Shown: positions 1 to 8,188, numbered from the stretch's first letter. The stretch: DNA of 64,000 nt from Kribbella jiaozuonensis (GCF_005233875.1 NZ_SZPZ01000001.1:124001-188000); one strand, 5' to 3'. Notes: generated from the sequence alone by a model not told the origin. A program made the numbers and translations.

Positions 1-146
1 CCAAGGGCACCGTGTACGGCGTGGTCTTCGCCGCCTCCGTCGAGGACAACCGCACCGGCTACGTCCTCACCGCCGAACAAGTCTCCACCGACGCCCGCAC
101 CGGCACCAGCGCCACTCAAGAGGTTTCCACCCAGTCCTGCACCTGA
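1..146 (+). CDS. C-terminal end of a MarP-like periplasmic serine protease (partial)
   Basis: Only the last 47 codons are present, read from base 3 to a TGA at 144-146. The residues GTVYGVVFAASVEDNRTGY followed by a Val/Thr-rich end and a final Cys match my recollection of the C-terminus of MarP-family (Rv3671c-like) membrane-anchored serine proteases of actinobacteria, which act in the periplasm in acid and oxidative stress. The catalytic triad lies outside the window, so activity cannot be judged. The conserved Cys near the end could take part in the disulfide known from this family. Assignment rests on a short tail and is moderately secure. Confidence 0.6.
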   Translation, partial: KGTVYGVVFAASVEDNRTGYVLTAEQVSTDARTGTSATQEVSTQSCT

Positions 147-188
147 TGCAGCAGGACGGAGTGGTCATCGCGTTGAAGGGGTGTGGCG

Positions 189-683
189 GTGACAACTCGG
201 GCGCTCCCCTTCGACGAGCTGGTGCAGTCGAGTCAGCAGCGGCTGCTGCGGCTCGGGCTGATGCTGACCGGGAGCGTGCACACCGGGGAGGACCTGGTCC
301 AGGCGGTCCTCGCGCGGGCACATCGCCGGTGGGAGCAGATCAGCGAGCTCGAACATCCTGAGGCCTACCTGCGGACGATGGTGGTCAACGAGTTCCTGAG
401 CTGGCGCCGGCTGCTGAAGAACAACGAAGTACCGCTCGCCGAGCCGATCGAGCAGCCGACCAGCGAGGACCTCAGCGCCCGCCAGGCCCAGCGCGACGCC
501 ACCTGGCAACTGCTGGCCGGCCTGCCGCGCAAACAACGCGCCGTCCTGGTCCTGCGGTACTACGAGGATCTGCCGGACGCGGAGATCGCCGAGGTTCTGG
601 GTATCACGCCCGGCACCGTTCGCTCCAACGCCGCCCGGGCCCTGGCAACGCTTCGCGACCGGCTACCCGAAGAGGAGGCCTGA
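189..683 (+). CDS. SigE-family RNA polymerase sigma factor (ECF-like, sigma-70 family)
   Basis: A 164-residue protein with a sigma region 2 (about residues 10-75, ending in YLRTMVVNEFLSWRR) and a region 4 helix-turn-helix (about 105-155, with LPRKQRAVLVLRYYEDL and the recognition part ITPGTVRSNAARAL). This is the SigE subfamily common in Streptomyces and Kribbella, which redirects RNA polymerase to a small regulon. GTG at 189 is preferred because GAAGGGG sits 8-9 bases upstream; the in-frame GTG at 183 is too close to that site. The next gene begins 1 base after the stop at 683, so the two are co-transcribed, as is usual for a sigma factor with its membrane partner. Confidence 0.85.
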   Translation: MTTRALPFDELVQSSQQRLLRLGLMLTGSVHTGEDLVQAVLARAHRRWEQISELEHPEAYLRTMVVNEFLSWRRLLKNNEVPLAEPIEQPTSEDLSARQAQRDATWQLLAGLPRKQRAVLVLRYYEDLPDAEIAEVLGITPGTVRSNAARALATLRDRLPEEEA

Positions 684-684
684 G

Positions 685-1381
685 ATGACCAAGCTGACCG
701 ATGAGGAGCTCGGCGACCTCCTCCGCGAAACCTTCGCGGACCGGGAGACCTTGGTCCGTCAGTTGCCTGAGGCGACGAAACGCCGCCACCCCGGCCCGAT
801 CCTGCTCGCGGCCGCCGCGGTCCTCGCCGTACTCGCCGGCGTTCTGTACGGCGTACACCGTGCCGACCGACCGGATCCTGCGCCGCCCGTGGCGGCCGCC
901 ACTGAGCCGGGCGACATCTGGGGCGCCGCTATCGTCGCCATCGCGCGTCAGTTCGCCCCGGCCGGCGGATGGCAGTCGATCGAGGTGTCCGGGCCGGGGG
1001 ATCGGCCGTGGACCCTCCCGTCGGGGGCGACCCCGCCCCCCCGTCGTGAAGTTCACTGCGGAGGACCGGAAGCGGATCGAGCAGGTGGTCGCGCCGGTCG
1101 CACCGGTGGTCTGGAACGGGCGAGACTCCGGAAATGCCTGCGACGGTAGGCGCGTGGCAAGCATCTCGGTCGGTCCGATCGTCGACAAGGGCGATCACCA
1201 GGAGGTTGCCGTCAGCATCTTCTACGACTGCGGTCGCGGCTACCTGCCGACGTACCGTATCGAGAGGGTCGACGGCGTCTGGAAGGTCACCGGGACGATC
1301 GGTTATCCGACCGGTGTCGAGCCCCTCGGCGGCTGTCCTACGCCGGAAAAGACTTCAACCAGTCCACGACGAGCCTGTTGA
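685..1381 (+). pseudogene. Membrane-anchored sigma-factor partner, split by a +1 frameshift
   Basis: Starts ATG one base after the sigma factor gene. The first frame encodes a cytoplasmic N-terminus (DEELGDLLRETFADRE), one membrane segment around residues 36-55 (LLAAAAVLAVLAGVLYGV) and the start of an extracytoplasmic domain, then runs into low-complexity Arg/Gly sequence. The continuation is in the next frame (VVKFTAEDRKRIEQVV to a Tyr/Cys-containing domain, stop at 1381). The frames join at a seven-C run at 1036-1042: one C too many would produce exactly this shift. Either a sequencing error or a real inactivation or slippage site. An anti-sigma-like role is inferred from position and topology only. 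The 3' end overlaps the convergent hydrolase gene by 44 bp. Confidence 0.6.
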
Positions 1382-2246
1382 ACAGGTCCGGTGTTTCCTC
1401 GTGGGGGAAGTGGCCGGCTGGGGCGATGAGCTCGTCCCGTAGGGGCGCGGTGACGAGGCCGGCCGGGGTGGACGTGGTCGGGGAGATGGCGGAGTCCTGG
1501 GCGCCGTTGACCTGCAGGACGGGTACGGCGACCGGCGTACGCATCCGCGACGAGTACTTGCGACCGTCCGGTCGCAACCGGGATCGAGCGAACCAGCGGT
1601 GGTACTCGAGGGCGCAGTGCGGCGCCGGCCACACCTGGAGTGCTGCGCGGTAGCGGCGTGACGCCTCCGCGTCGGGGAAGGTGCCGTCCGGCGCGGCCCA
1701 GGCGCGGAGCAGGCCCTCGATGTGGATGCCGTCGTGAGCGAGCAATCGCCGTTCCGGAAAGACCGGTAGCTGGAACCACGCCGTCCGGCTCAACGCCTTG
1801 GCCCGGCCGGCACGAGCCAACACGAGCGGATGCGGCGCCGACACCGCGGCCAGCCCACGGACCTGCCGAGGCGCCAGTACTGCGGCTGACCAGCCGATGA
1901 AGCCACCCCAGCCGTGCCCGACCACGACCGCGTCGGTCGCGCCGAGCGAGCGGATCACGCCGGAGACGTCAGCTGCTGCGGTGTACGGGTCGTATCCGCG
2001 CGGCGTCTTGTCGCTGGCGCCGTACCCGCGCAGGTCCATCGCCACCGCGCGGTAACCGGCGGCCGCGATCACCGGCAGTTGGTGTCGCCAGGCCCACCAG
2101 AACTCGGGAAAGCCGTGCAGGAACAGGACGAGCGGGTCGTCCGCCGCGCCGCACTCCGCCACGTGGAACCGGGCCCCGTTGGCCGCGACGAGCGAGTGCG
2201 ACCAGGGGCCGTCGACCAGCAGATCGACGACTCCCGCCGGGCTCAG
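1338..2246 (-). CDS. Alpha/beta hydrolase of the epoxide-hydrolase-like group, nucleophile replaced
   Basis: An alpha/beta-hydrolase with the oxyanion-hole motif HGFPEFWWAW and a nucleophile elbow that reads GHGWGG, where epoxide hydrolases and haloalkane dehalogenases have GHDWGG. The catalytic Asp is therefore Gly. The first standard start is GTG at 2162, but the frame is open further upstream and encodes family-like N-terminal strands (WSHSLVAANGARFHVAE). The only upstream initiator is a CTG at 2246 that overlaps the stop of the preceding gene as CTGA, giving 302 residues, the usual family length. I use that longer form with caution. Upstream neighbour is the holin-like gene, probably the same transcript. 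Confidence 0.7.
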   Translation of the reverse strand: MSPAGVVDLLVDGPWSHSLVAANGARFHVAECGAADDPLVLFLHGFPEFWWAWRHQLPVIAAAGYRAVAMDLRGYGASDKTPRGYDPYTAAADVSGVIRSLGATDAVVVGHGWGGFIGWSAAVLAPRQVRGLAAVSAPHPLVLARAGRAKALSRTAWFQLPVFPERRLLAHDGIHIEGLLRAWAAPDGTFPDAEASRRYRAALQVWPAPHCALEYHRWFARSRLRPDGRKYSSRMRTPVAVPVLQVNGAQDSAISPTTSTPAGLVTAPLRDELIAPAGHFPHEETPDLFNRLVVDWLKSFPA

Positions 2247-2686
2247 CGCCGTACGCCCGACTCAGGCAGGGCTGCGTGCTCCCCGTCGCCCTTGCCGATC
2301 GCCTTGAGCGCCTCGACCGACTCCTTCGAGGTCTCGATCGTCCGCTCCGGGCCCTTAGCGCTCTTCAGCGCCCGCATCCCGATGAACACCAGGATCGCGC
2401 CGATCAGCAGGAAGGCCCCGGCCACGATCAGGAACGCGATGGCCGGGTGCAGGCCGGCCGCGGTCAGTCCGTACGCCGCGGCGATGCTCAGCAGGATGAC
2501 CGCGAGCAGCGCCAGGAACGCGGCCGCCGCGAACAACCCGGCGCCGGTCCCGGCTGCGACCGCGGTCTTCTTCAGCTCGGTCTTGGCGAGCTCGACCTCA
2601 CCGCGGACCAGGCTGGACAGTTCCTTGCTGGCGTTCGCGACAAGCTGGCCGACCGTGGGCTCGTCCCCGTTCTGCCCCATCGACAT
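2243..2686 (-). CDS. Phage-holin-family (DUF1469-like) membrane protein
   Basis: A 147-residue protein with a polar N-terminus (TVGQLVANASKELSSLVRGEVELAKTELKK), two hydrophobic hairpin segments (about residues 50-75 and 80-105) and a charged tail. This is the layout of the actinobacterial Phage_holin_3_6 / putative Actinobacterial holin-X family, which despite the name is a chromosomal membrane protein of unknown role. The start at 2686 is set by GGAAGGAG seven bases upstream; a second ATG lies two codons in. Its TGA overlaps a possible CTG start of the hydrolase downstream. Confidence 0.8.
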   Translation of the reverse strand: MSMGQNGDEPTVGQLVANASKELSSLVRGEVELAKTELKKTAVAAGTGAGLFAAAAFLALLAVILLSIAAAYGLTAAGLHPAIAFLIVAGAFLLIGAILVFIGMRALKSAKGPERTIETSKESVEALKAIGKGDGEHAALPESGVRR

Positions 2687-2738
2687 CGCAACTCCTTCCC
2701 ACACGTCCGTGCCCCGACACTACAGTCCGTACCCGCGG

Positions 2739-3953
2739 TCAATCGGCGTACGCGCGGTTTCGGCGAGCCAGTAGGAGCGCGGCGATCAACGCGGCCAGTA
2801 CCGAGGCAACCAGTACGGCGGCCTTGGCGCGCTCGACCTGGGCCGCATCCGATCCGAACGCCAGTTGGGCGATCAGCAATGCGACCGTGAACCCGATGCC
2901 GGCCAGCACGGACACCGCGGCGACGTCGCGCCAGGCCAAGTCGGAGTTCAACTCGGCCCGCGTGAAGCGTGCGGTCAGCCACGAACCGCCGAACACCCCG
3001 ACGGACTTGCCGACCAGCAGCCCGGCGACCACACCGATCGCGACGGGATCGGTCAGCATCTGCCGTACGGCGGTCCCGCTCAGCGTCACGCCTGCGGCGA
3101 AGAGTGCGAACACCGGTACGGCGACACCCGCGGACCACGGCCGCAGCCGGTGCTCGATCCGCTCGGCCGGGGCGTGCTCCTCGCCTGGATCCGCGACGAC
3201 GCGGGTGACGAGCCCGAGCGCGACGCCGGCGATCGTGGCGTGGATCCCGGACTCGTGCATGAACCACCACGTCGCGAGTGCGATCGGTATGTACAGGAAC
3301 GGCGTACGGACGCGGCGTCGCTGGAGGAAGTACCAGAGCGCGATCAGGACGACCGCGGCGAGCAGCGAGAGCAGGTGGAAGCCGTGCGAGAAGAACACCG
3401 CGATCACGAGGATCGCGCCGAAGTCGTCCACCACGGCCAGCGTCAGCAGGAACGCCCGCAGCGCACTCGGCAACGACGAGCCGACGATCGCGAGCACAGC
3501 CAGCGCGAACGCGATGTCGGTCGCGGTCGGCACCGCCCAGCCGTGCGGTTTGCCGTCGTCCGAGACCAGGTTGGTGACCAGATAGATGATTGCCGGAAGC
3601 ACCATTCCGGCGATCGCCGCGACCACCGGTACGACGGCCTCGTTGAGCTTCGACAACGTGCCGACGACGAGCTCGCGCTTCAGCTCGACACCGGCCAGGT
3701 AGAAGAACAACGCCAGCGCCCCGTCCGACGCCCACGCCTCGACCGTCAGCGGGCCGAGCTGGACGTCGCGGACGTGGTGGTACGCGTCCTGCCACGGTGA
3801 GTTCGCCCAGACCAGCGCGACGACAGTGGCCGCGAGCAACAACAACCCGCCGGTGGTCTCAGCACGCAGCGTGTCGGCGAGGAACGCCCGTTCGCGCCCG
3901 AGGATGCGGGGGAACGCGCGCTTCTTCTGCCGGATCCGCGGGTGCTGGCTCAT
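2739..3953 (-). CDS. nhaA: Na+/H+ antiporter NhaA
   Basis: A 404-residue polytopic protein of normal NhaA length. It exchanges external protons for cytoplasmic sodium and so adjusts pH and salt balance. Seen in the sequence: ETTGGLLLLAATVVALVWANS in the first helix, the ALFFYLAGVELKRE stretch, VPTATDIAFALAVLA, and the paired aspartates in TLAVVDDFGAILVIA that bind the ion in this family. The start is supported by AAGGGCC upstream of ATG at 3953. It stands as a single gene between same-strand neighbours with 52 bp and 92 bp gaps. Confidence 0.95.
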   Translation of the reverse strand: MSQHPRIRQKKRAFPRILGRERAFLADTLRAETTGGLLLLAATVVALVWANSPWQDAYHHVRDVQLGPLTVEAWASDGALALFFYLAGVELKRELVVGTLSKLNEAVVPVVAAIAGMVLPAIIYLVTNLVSDDGKPHGWAVPTATDIAFALAVLAIVGSSLPSALRAFLLTLAVVDDFGAILVIAVFFSHGFHLLSLLAAVVLIALWYFLQRRRVRTPFLYIPIALATWWFMHESGIHATIAGVALGLVTRVVADPGEEHAPAERIEHRLRPWSAGVAVPVFALFAAGVTLSGTAVRQMLTDPVAIGVVAGLLVGKSVGVFGGSWLTARFTRAELNSDLAWRDVAAVSVLAGIGFTVALLIAQLAFGSDAAQVERAKAAVLVASVLAALIAALLLARRNRAYAD

Positions 3954-4045
3954 GTCGGCCCTTCATTTCGGGGTCGGTCGGACGGACGCCGACCAGACTT
4001 CCCGGCACACCCAGTAGCCGATTCTACCGGGTCGCGTGCGCTTTG

Positions 4046-4993
4046 CTAGCTGATCCAGACGCGCGGATCGGGACCCTTCGGGACGATGCCCGTCGGGTTG
4101 ATGTTGGTGTGGGTGACGTAGTAATGCCGCTTGATCTGGTCGAAGTCGACCGTCTCGCCGAAGCCCGGGAGCTGGTACAGCCGGCGCGCGTACGCCCACA
4201 GGTTGGGGAACTCGGTCAGCTTCTGCCGGTTGCACTTGAAGTGGCCGTGGTACACCGCGTCGAAGCGGACGAGCGTCGTGAACAGCCGGATGTCGACCTC
4301 GCGGAGCGTGTCGCCGAGCAGGTAGTCACGGCCCGCGAGCCGTTCCTCGAGTACGTCGAGACGCGCGAACAGGGCGTCGTACGCCTCCTCGTACGCGTCC
4401 TGGCTGGTCGCGAAACCGCAGCGGTAGACGCCGTTGTTCACGTCGCGGTAGATCTCGTCGATCAGCGCGTCCATCTCCGCGCGATCCGGCGGGATCAGCT
4501 GAGGCGCGCCTGGCTTGTGGAAGTCGGTCCACTCGGTGGAGAGGTCCAGCGTGATCTGCGGGTAGTCGTTCGTGACCACGTCGCCGGTCAACGTGTCGAC
4601 GATCGCGGGCACCGTCACGCGTCCGTCGTACGTCGGATCTGTGCGCTGGTACGCCTCGGAGAGGAACTTGATACCGAGCACGGGGTCGGTGTCGTCAGGG
4701 TCGAGGGTGAACCGCCAGCCGCGTTCGTCGCGGATCGGGTCGACGATCGCCAGGCTGATCGCGTCCTCCAGGCCGAGCAGCCGGCGGACGATGACGGACC
4801 GATGCGCCCACGGGCAGGCCAGACTCACGACCAGCCGGTACCGCCCCGGCTCGACCGGCCAGCGACCCTGGTCGTCCGGACCCTCGCCCGGCGCCGAGGT
4901 GGAGTCCCGCGTGATCCGCCCGGTGAATCTGTTGCCCTGCCGCTTCCATTCACCGGCCGACGACGTCTCCTGTACGAACTGTCCCGGGGTCAT
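4046..4993 (-). CDS. Glutathionyl-hydroquinone reductase-type GST (YqjG/ECM4 family)
   Basis: A 315-residue Xi-class GST-fold protein. The active-site motif SLACPWAHRSVIVRRLLGLE carries the catalytic Cys of enzymes that reductively strip glutathione from glutathionyl-hydroquinones. The thioredoxin-like N-domain (about 50-165) and the helical C-domain with NNGVYRCGFATSQ and the end motif THTNINPTGIVPKGP are intact. Actinobacteria normally make mycothiol rather than glutathione, so the natural thiol partner may be mycothiol. The gene is divergent from the GntR regulator at 5196, with about 200 bp between them, so that regulator could act on it. Confidence 0.88.
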   Translation of the reverse strand: MTPGQFVQETSSAGEWKRQGNRFTGRITRDSTSAPGEGPDDQGRWPVEPGRYRLVVSLACPWAHRSVIVRRLLGLEDAISLAIVDPIRDERGWRFTLDPDDTDPVLGIKFLSEAYQRTDPTYDGRVTVPAIVDTLTGDVVTNDYPQITLDLSTEWTDFHKPGAPQLIPPDRAEMDALIDEIYRDVNNGVYRCGFATSQDAYEEAYDALFARLDVLEERLAGRDYLLGDTLREVDIRLFTTLVRFDAVYHGHFKCNRQKLTEFPNLWAYARRLYQLPGFGETVDFDQIKRHYYVTHTNINPTGIVPKGPDPRVWIS

Positions 4994-5195
4994 AACGACA
5001 AAACTACCCCTGCTGGGAATTGGCTGAGGCTGTGGATGGTCACTGGCCGTAAGGCGGCACTGGACGTTACAGTCGGGCTGACAAGGTCGTCCCGGGGCAG
5101 CGTGGTCGCCGGGCGTCTTGCGCGGTAAGACACACCGCGGTCCGCGTACCCCGGCAACCGGTTTGCCGGGCAGATTCCCAGGGATACTTGAGCTC

Positions 5196-5954
5196 ATGGC
5201 CCGCCCACGGAACAACCCCGGCGATCTCGCCGAGCTCCCTACGGAGCTGCGGACCGATCGTCCGAAGGGTGACCAGATTCGCGAGATTCTGGAGAACCTC
5301 ACCCGCTCGCTGGCCGTCGGTACCGTCCTGCCGTCCGAGCGCGTCCTGGCCGAGCGCTTCGGCGTGGCCCGGATGACGGTCCGGCAGGAAGTGGACCGGG
5401 TCGTGGCCGAGGGCCTGGCCAACCGCCGCCCCGGCGGCGGCACCTTCGTCGCCGAGCCGCGCCCGTCGCGGATGCTCGCCTCGTCGTTCACCCAGGACAT
5501 GATCAACCGCGGCATCCAGCCCGGAGCCAAGGTCCTCGAACACCGCGTCGGTGCCGCCGATGAGGACCTCGCCCGCGAACTCGAAGAGCCGATCGGCACT
5601 CCCGTCCTGCACCTTGTCCGGCTCCGCACCGCGGACGGCGACCCGATGGCGATCGAACGCACGGCCCTGTCCCTGCAGCGCTACCCCGGCCTCGACGAGA
5701 TCGACTTCGCCGAGAAGTCGCTCTACACCGAACTCTCCACCCGGTACGGCGTGACACTGGGCATGGTCTCCGCCTCGATCGTCGCCGCCCCACCAGAACC
5801 CGGCGACGCCGAACTCCTCGAGATCGACAACTCCACCCCGTGCCTCATCATCACCGTGGCCCCCCGCACCGCCACCGACCAGGTCATCGAATTCGGCCGA
5901 TCGGTGTACAGGTCGGACCGCTACGACATCACGGTCGCGTACCGCGCCACCTGA
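5196..5954 (+). CDS. GntR/HutC-family transcriptional regulator with UTRA ligand domain
   Basis: A 252-residue regulator. The winged helix (about 20-90) shows QIREILENLTRSLAVGTVLPSERVLAERFGVARMTVRQ in pieces typical of GntR, ending with RRPGGGTFVAEP. The UTRA domain (about 105-250) probably binds a sugar phosphate or related effector. The start is ATG at 5196, since homologues begin just before the basic MARPRN. It is divergent from the GST gene and convergent with the kinase/SIS pair, with the repeat-filled spacer between. GntR-UTRA regulators often govern SIS-domain sugar genes, so the pair at 6966-8188 is a possible target (inference). Confidence 0.88.
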   Translation: MARPRNNPGDLAELPTELRTDRPKGDQIREILENLTRSLAVGTVLPSERVLAERFGVARMTVRQEVDRVVAEGLANRRPGGGTFVAEPRPSRMLASSFTQDMINRGIQPGAKVLEHRVGAADEDLARELEEPIGTPVLHLVRLRTADGDPMAIERTALSLQRYPGLDEIDFAEKSLYTELSTRYGVTLGMVSASIVAAPPEPGDAELLEIDNSTPCLIITVAPRTATDQVIEFGRSVYRSDRYDITVAYRAT

Positions 5955-6174
5955 CCCCCCGCGCGCTTCCGCAGCCGACTCTCGTCGCTCCGCTCCTCGG
6001 CGCGGCAGCTCCGCCCGCTGCCCACCCACCCCCGGGCTTATCGCCCGGAGCATCCTTTCCGGCTGCCGCCGGGGTTTGCGGCTGCCGCCGCGTTGGCTCG
6101 CTGTCGCTCGCGTGTGACTGCGTCTGGCGGGCGTCTGCTCATCGTGCGGCTGCTGCGCGGGGAAGCTGGTCCGT
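5955..6174 (+). repeat. ~220 bp intergenic repeat, copy A
   Basis: First of two tandem direct copies with a period of about 220 bp, beginning at the C-run right after the GntR stop codon. The core contains CGTCGCTCCGCTCCTCGGCG, then CCCACCCACCCCCGGGCTTA, then hairpin units such as CCGGGC-TTATC-GCCCGG (6032-6048) and GGCTGCCGCCGG, then CTCGCTGTCGCTCGCGTGTG. No convincing coding content: any open frame through it is a repeat by-product. Confidence 0.8.
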
Positions 6175-6394
6175 CCCCCGCGAGCTACGCAGCCGCCTCT
6201 CGTCGCTGCGCTCCTCGGCGCGGCAGCTCCGCGCGCTACCCACCCACCCCCGGGCTTATCGCCCGGAGCATCCTTTCCGGCTATCGCCGGTGTTGGCGGC
6301 TATCGCCGCGGCTTGCTCGCTGTCGCTCGCATGTGACTGCGTTTGGTCGGCGCCTACCGGTCGTGCGACTACTGCGAGTGGAACTGGTTCGTCC
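6175..6394 (+). repeat. ~220 bp intergenic repeat, copy B
   Basis: Second tandem copy, very similar to copy A over its whole length, with the same order of blocks: CCCCCGCG, CGTCGCTGCGCTCCTCGGCG, ACCCACCCACCCCCGGGCTT, the hairpins CCGGGC-TTATC-GCCCGG and CCGGC-TATC-GCCGG, and CTCGCTGTCGCTCGCATGTG. Differences from copy A are mostly substitutions, some of which (TGCCGCCGG against TATCGCCGG) keep the hairpins paired. Confidence 0.8.
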
Positions 6395-6497
6395 CCGCGT
6401 GCTTCGCAGCCGCCTGTCGCCGGCGAGTTGCGGGCTGCCGCCCGCGGTGCGCTCGCTTTCGCTCGCGTGTGACTGCGTAGGCCGGGCGTCGCCGTGG
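6393..6497 (+). repeat. Truncated copy C of the ~220 bp repeat
   Basis: Starts with CCCCGCGTGCTTCGCAGCCG like copies A and B but has lost the middle part with the GGGCTTATCGCCC hairpin; it resumes at GGGCTGCCGCCCGCGGTGCG and ends with the shared CGCTCGCGTGTGACTGCGT block. This internal deletion shows the family decays in place. Confidence 0.65.
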
Positions 6498-6742
6498 AGG
6501 TGATGGCCGATTCACCCGTCATGCTCGCGCGGATCTTGGACGTAGATCGTTTGACCCGGCTGCCGAAGCCTTGCGGGACAACGTCAGCGGTTCGACATGG
6601 TCATGCACGCTGGGCGACTGCGTCGCTCGCAGCCCCGCGCATTTGAGCTGATGCGCGGCTGCTTGAACAACCACGAACGGGCACCGCCAGCAGGCAGTCA
6701 ACGAGCGAGGCAGCGCGACCCGCGGGCGGCGACGTAGCTCGC
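6498..6742. other. Unique spacer between direct and inverted repeats, no supported gene
   Basis: About 245 bp of less repetitive sequence between the direct copies A-C and the inverted copy D. A short frame starting at ATG 6502 with GGAGGTG before it (about 47 codons) is possible, but nothing recognisable is encoded. The last ~40 bp carry traces of a further inverted repeat. I see no gene, promoter or insertion-sequence ends that I can support. Confidence 0.5.
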
Positions 6743-6965
6743 GGGGCTGACCAGCACGCACTCGGAGTAGCCGCACGATGAGCAGACGCCGACCAAGCGC
6801 AGTCACCTGCGAGCGACAGCGAGCAGACCGCGGCGGCAGCCGCCAACACCGGCGATAGCCGGAAAGGACACTTCCGGGCGATAAGCCCGGGGGTGGGTGG
6901 GCAGCGCGCGAAGCAACCGCGCCGAGGAGCGCAGCGACGAGAGGCGGTTGCGTAGCACGCGGGGG
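6743..6965 (-). repeat. ~220 bp intergenic repeat, copy D, inverted
   Basis: Reverse-complement copy of the same unit; on the minus strand it starts with CCCCC immediately downstream of the kinase stop codon, then carries CGTCGCTGCGCTCCTCGGCG, CCCACCCACCCCCGGGCTTA, the CCGGGC-TTATC-GCCCGG and CCGGC-TATC-GCCGG hairpins and CTCGCTGTCGCTCGCAGGTG. So each flank of the convergent spacer begins with the repeat right at the end of the gene and reading away from it. Confidence 0.8.
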
Positions 6966-7517
6966 CTACGTCTCCAGGTACTTCGAGACCTCGTCCAGGA
7001 TCAGGTCCATCGGCTTTGTTGCGTCCACCTGGAGATAGCCGTCAGTCGGGCGTTTCGTCCGTTGGATCCACTCGCGGAACAGTTGTTCGCCGTCCGTGTC
7101 CGTGCCGCCTGCATCGATCGCATGTTGGCCGATCGCTCGACGTTGGCTGCGGAGTGTGGGTCTGCCTCGGAGGCGGCTGTCGATGAGCGCGAGATCCTCC
7201 GTCCAGCACTCGACGTACTTGTACGCCGCACCCCGCTCCCCAGCGATCTCCCGACCCGTCGCCAGGATCTCGTCGTACCCGCACGGGCTGTCCATCACCA
7301 CGCTCACGCCCTGGTCCAGCAGATCGCGTGTGAGCGCAAACATGACCGGATACGCGGCCCGCCCGCTCGCCTCGATCGGTAAGCCGCCGTCCAGGATCGC
7401 GCTCCGGATCACGTCGAGATCCACGACGATCGCGCCGTACCGCGCACCGACGTGTCGCGCGACGGTCGACTTGCCGGCGCCGGGAATGCCGGACATCTGT
7501 AGAAGGAACTGCTTCAT
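6966..7517 (-). CDS. Small P-loop kinase-like ATPase
   Basis: A 183-residue AAA_33-type P-loop protein. The Walker A motif GIPGAGKST is at residues 10-18, VVDLDVIRSAIL follows as in gluconate/shikimate-kinase-like folds, and VSVVMDSPCGY is the second strand. Such proteins phosphorylate small molecules, substrate unknown here. Its ATG overlaps the stop of the SIS-domain gene by four bases (7514-7517), which implies translational coupling and a joint role in sugar phosphate metabolism (inference). The stop codon abuts repeat copy D. Confidence 0.8.
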   Translation of the reverse strand: MKQFLLQMSGIPGAGKSTVARHVGARYGAIVVDLDVIRSAILDGGLPIEASGRAAYPVMFALTRDLLDQGVSVVMDSPCGYDEILATGREIAGERGAAYKYVECWTEDLALIDSRLRGRPTLRSQRRAIGQHAIDAGGTDTDGEQLFREWIQRTKRPTDGYLQVDATKPMDLILDEVSKYLET

Positions 7518-8188
7518 ACGTTCAGACTCCGGAGAACGTTCGGGGTCTCGCCGCGCTCCGCCAGACGGGCAACGACCTCCACGGTCAGCGCCTGGAGGAG
7601 CATCGCGCCGATCATCGTCGACGTGGCGCCCGTGCGTTCGGGGGAGCCGGGCACCTCGATGAGCGCGTCACCCGGTACGCCGCAGTTGTCGATCACCACG
7701 TCCGCGGTCTCGAACAACCGCTGGCCACCCGGCACCCGGGACGTGGTCGCCGTGGTGTGCGCCATCGATGTCAGCGCGATCACCTGCGCACCCCGCTCCC
7801 GTGCACCCAGAGCGAACTCGACCGGTACGGCGTTCCGCCCGGAGTTCGACGCGATCAGTACGACATCGCCGGACTCCGGCTGGTTGATCTCCAGCAGAAC
7901 CGCGGCCAGACCGGGCAGCCGCTCGAGCAACGAGCTCTTCTCCAGCCCCTCGTGCAGCATCAGCCCCGGCTCGAGAATCGCCCGTACGTCGGCCAGCCCG
8001 CCGGCGCGGCCGTACACCTCCTCGGCCAGCGCGTGGCTGTGCCCCGTTCCGAACACCCAGAACCGCTTCCCGCCGGCGAGCGCGTCCGCGACCAGCCCCG
8101 CCGCCACCCGGATCGCCCCGAGTTGCGTCTCGGCCGCCTTCTGCGCGATCGCCAACGCCCTACCGAAGTACTCCTCAGCCCCAGCCAT
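7514..8188 (-). CDS. SIS-domain sugar isomerase-like protein
   Basis: A 224-residue SIS-domain protein of the group annotated as sugar isomerase domain-containing (UPF0309-like). Two characteristic parts are visible: RFWVFGTGHSHALAEEVYGRAGG around residues 42-64 and VVLIASNSGRNAVPVEFA around 108-125, the phosphosugar-binding Ser-rich loop. The length fits the family. Substrate is unknown; N-acetylated hexosamine 6-phosphates are usual for related proteins. It leads a two-gene unit with the P-loop kinase and is preceded by a 165 bp gap shared with the divergent MarR gene. Confidence 0.85.
   Translation of the reverse strand: MAGAEEYFGRALAIAQKAAETQLGAIRVAAGLVADALAGGKRFWVFGTGHSHALAEEVYGRAGGLADVRAILEPGLMLHEGLEKSSLLERLPGLAAVLLEINQPESGDVVLIASNSGRNAVPVEFALGARERGAQVIALTSMAHTTATTSRVPGGQRLFETADVVIDNCGVPGDALIEVPGSPERTGATSTMIGAMLLQALTVEVVARLAERGETPNVLRSLNV

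Noticed and set aside
2243..2686. Holin-like gene as sign of a prophage
   Set aside because: The family is widespread on actinobacterial chromosomes and no other phage gene is near.
6093..6503. 136-codon frame through the repeat copies
   Set aside because: It consists only of repeat units translated in tandem; no conserved protein is likely.
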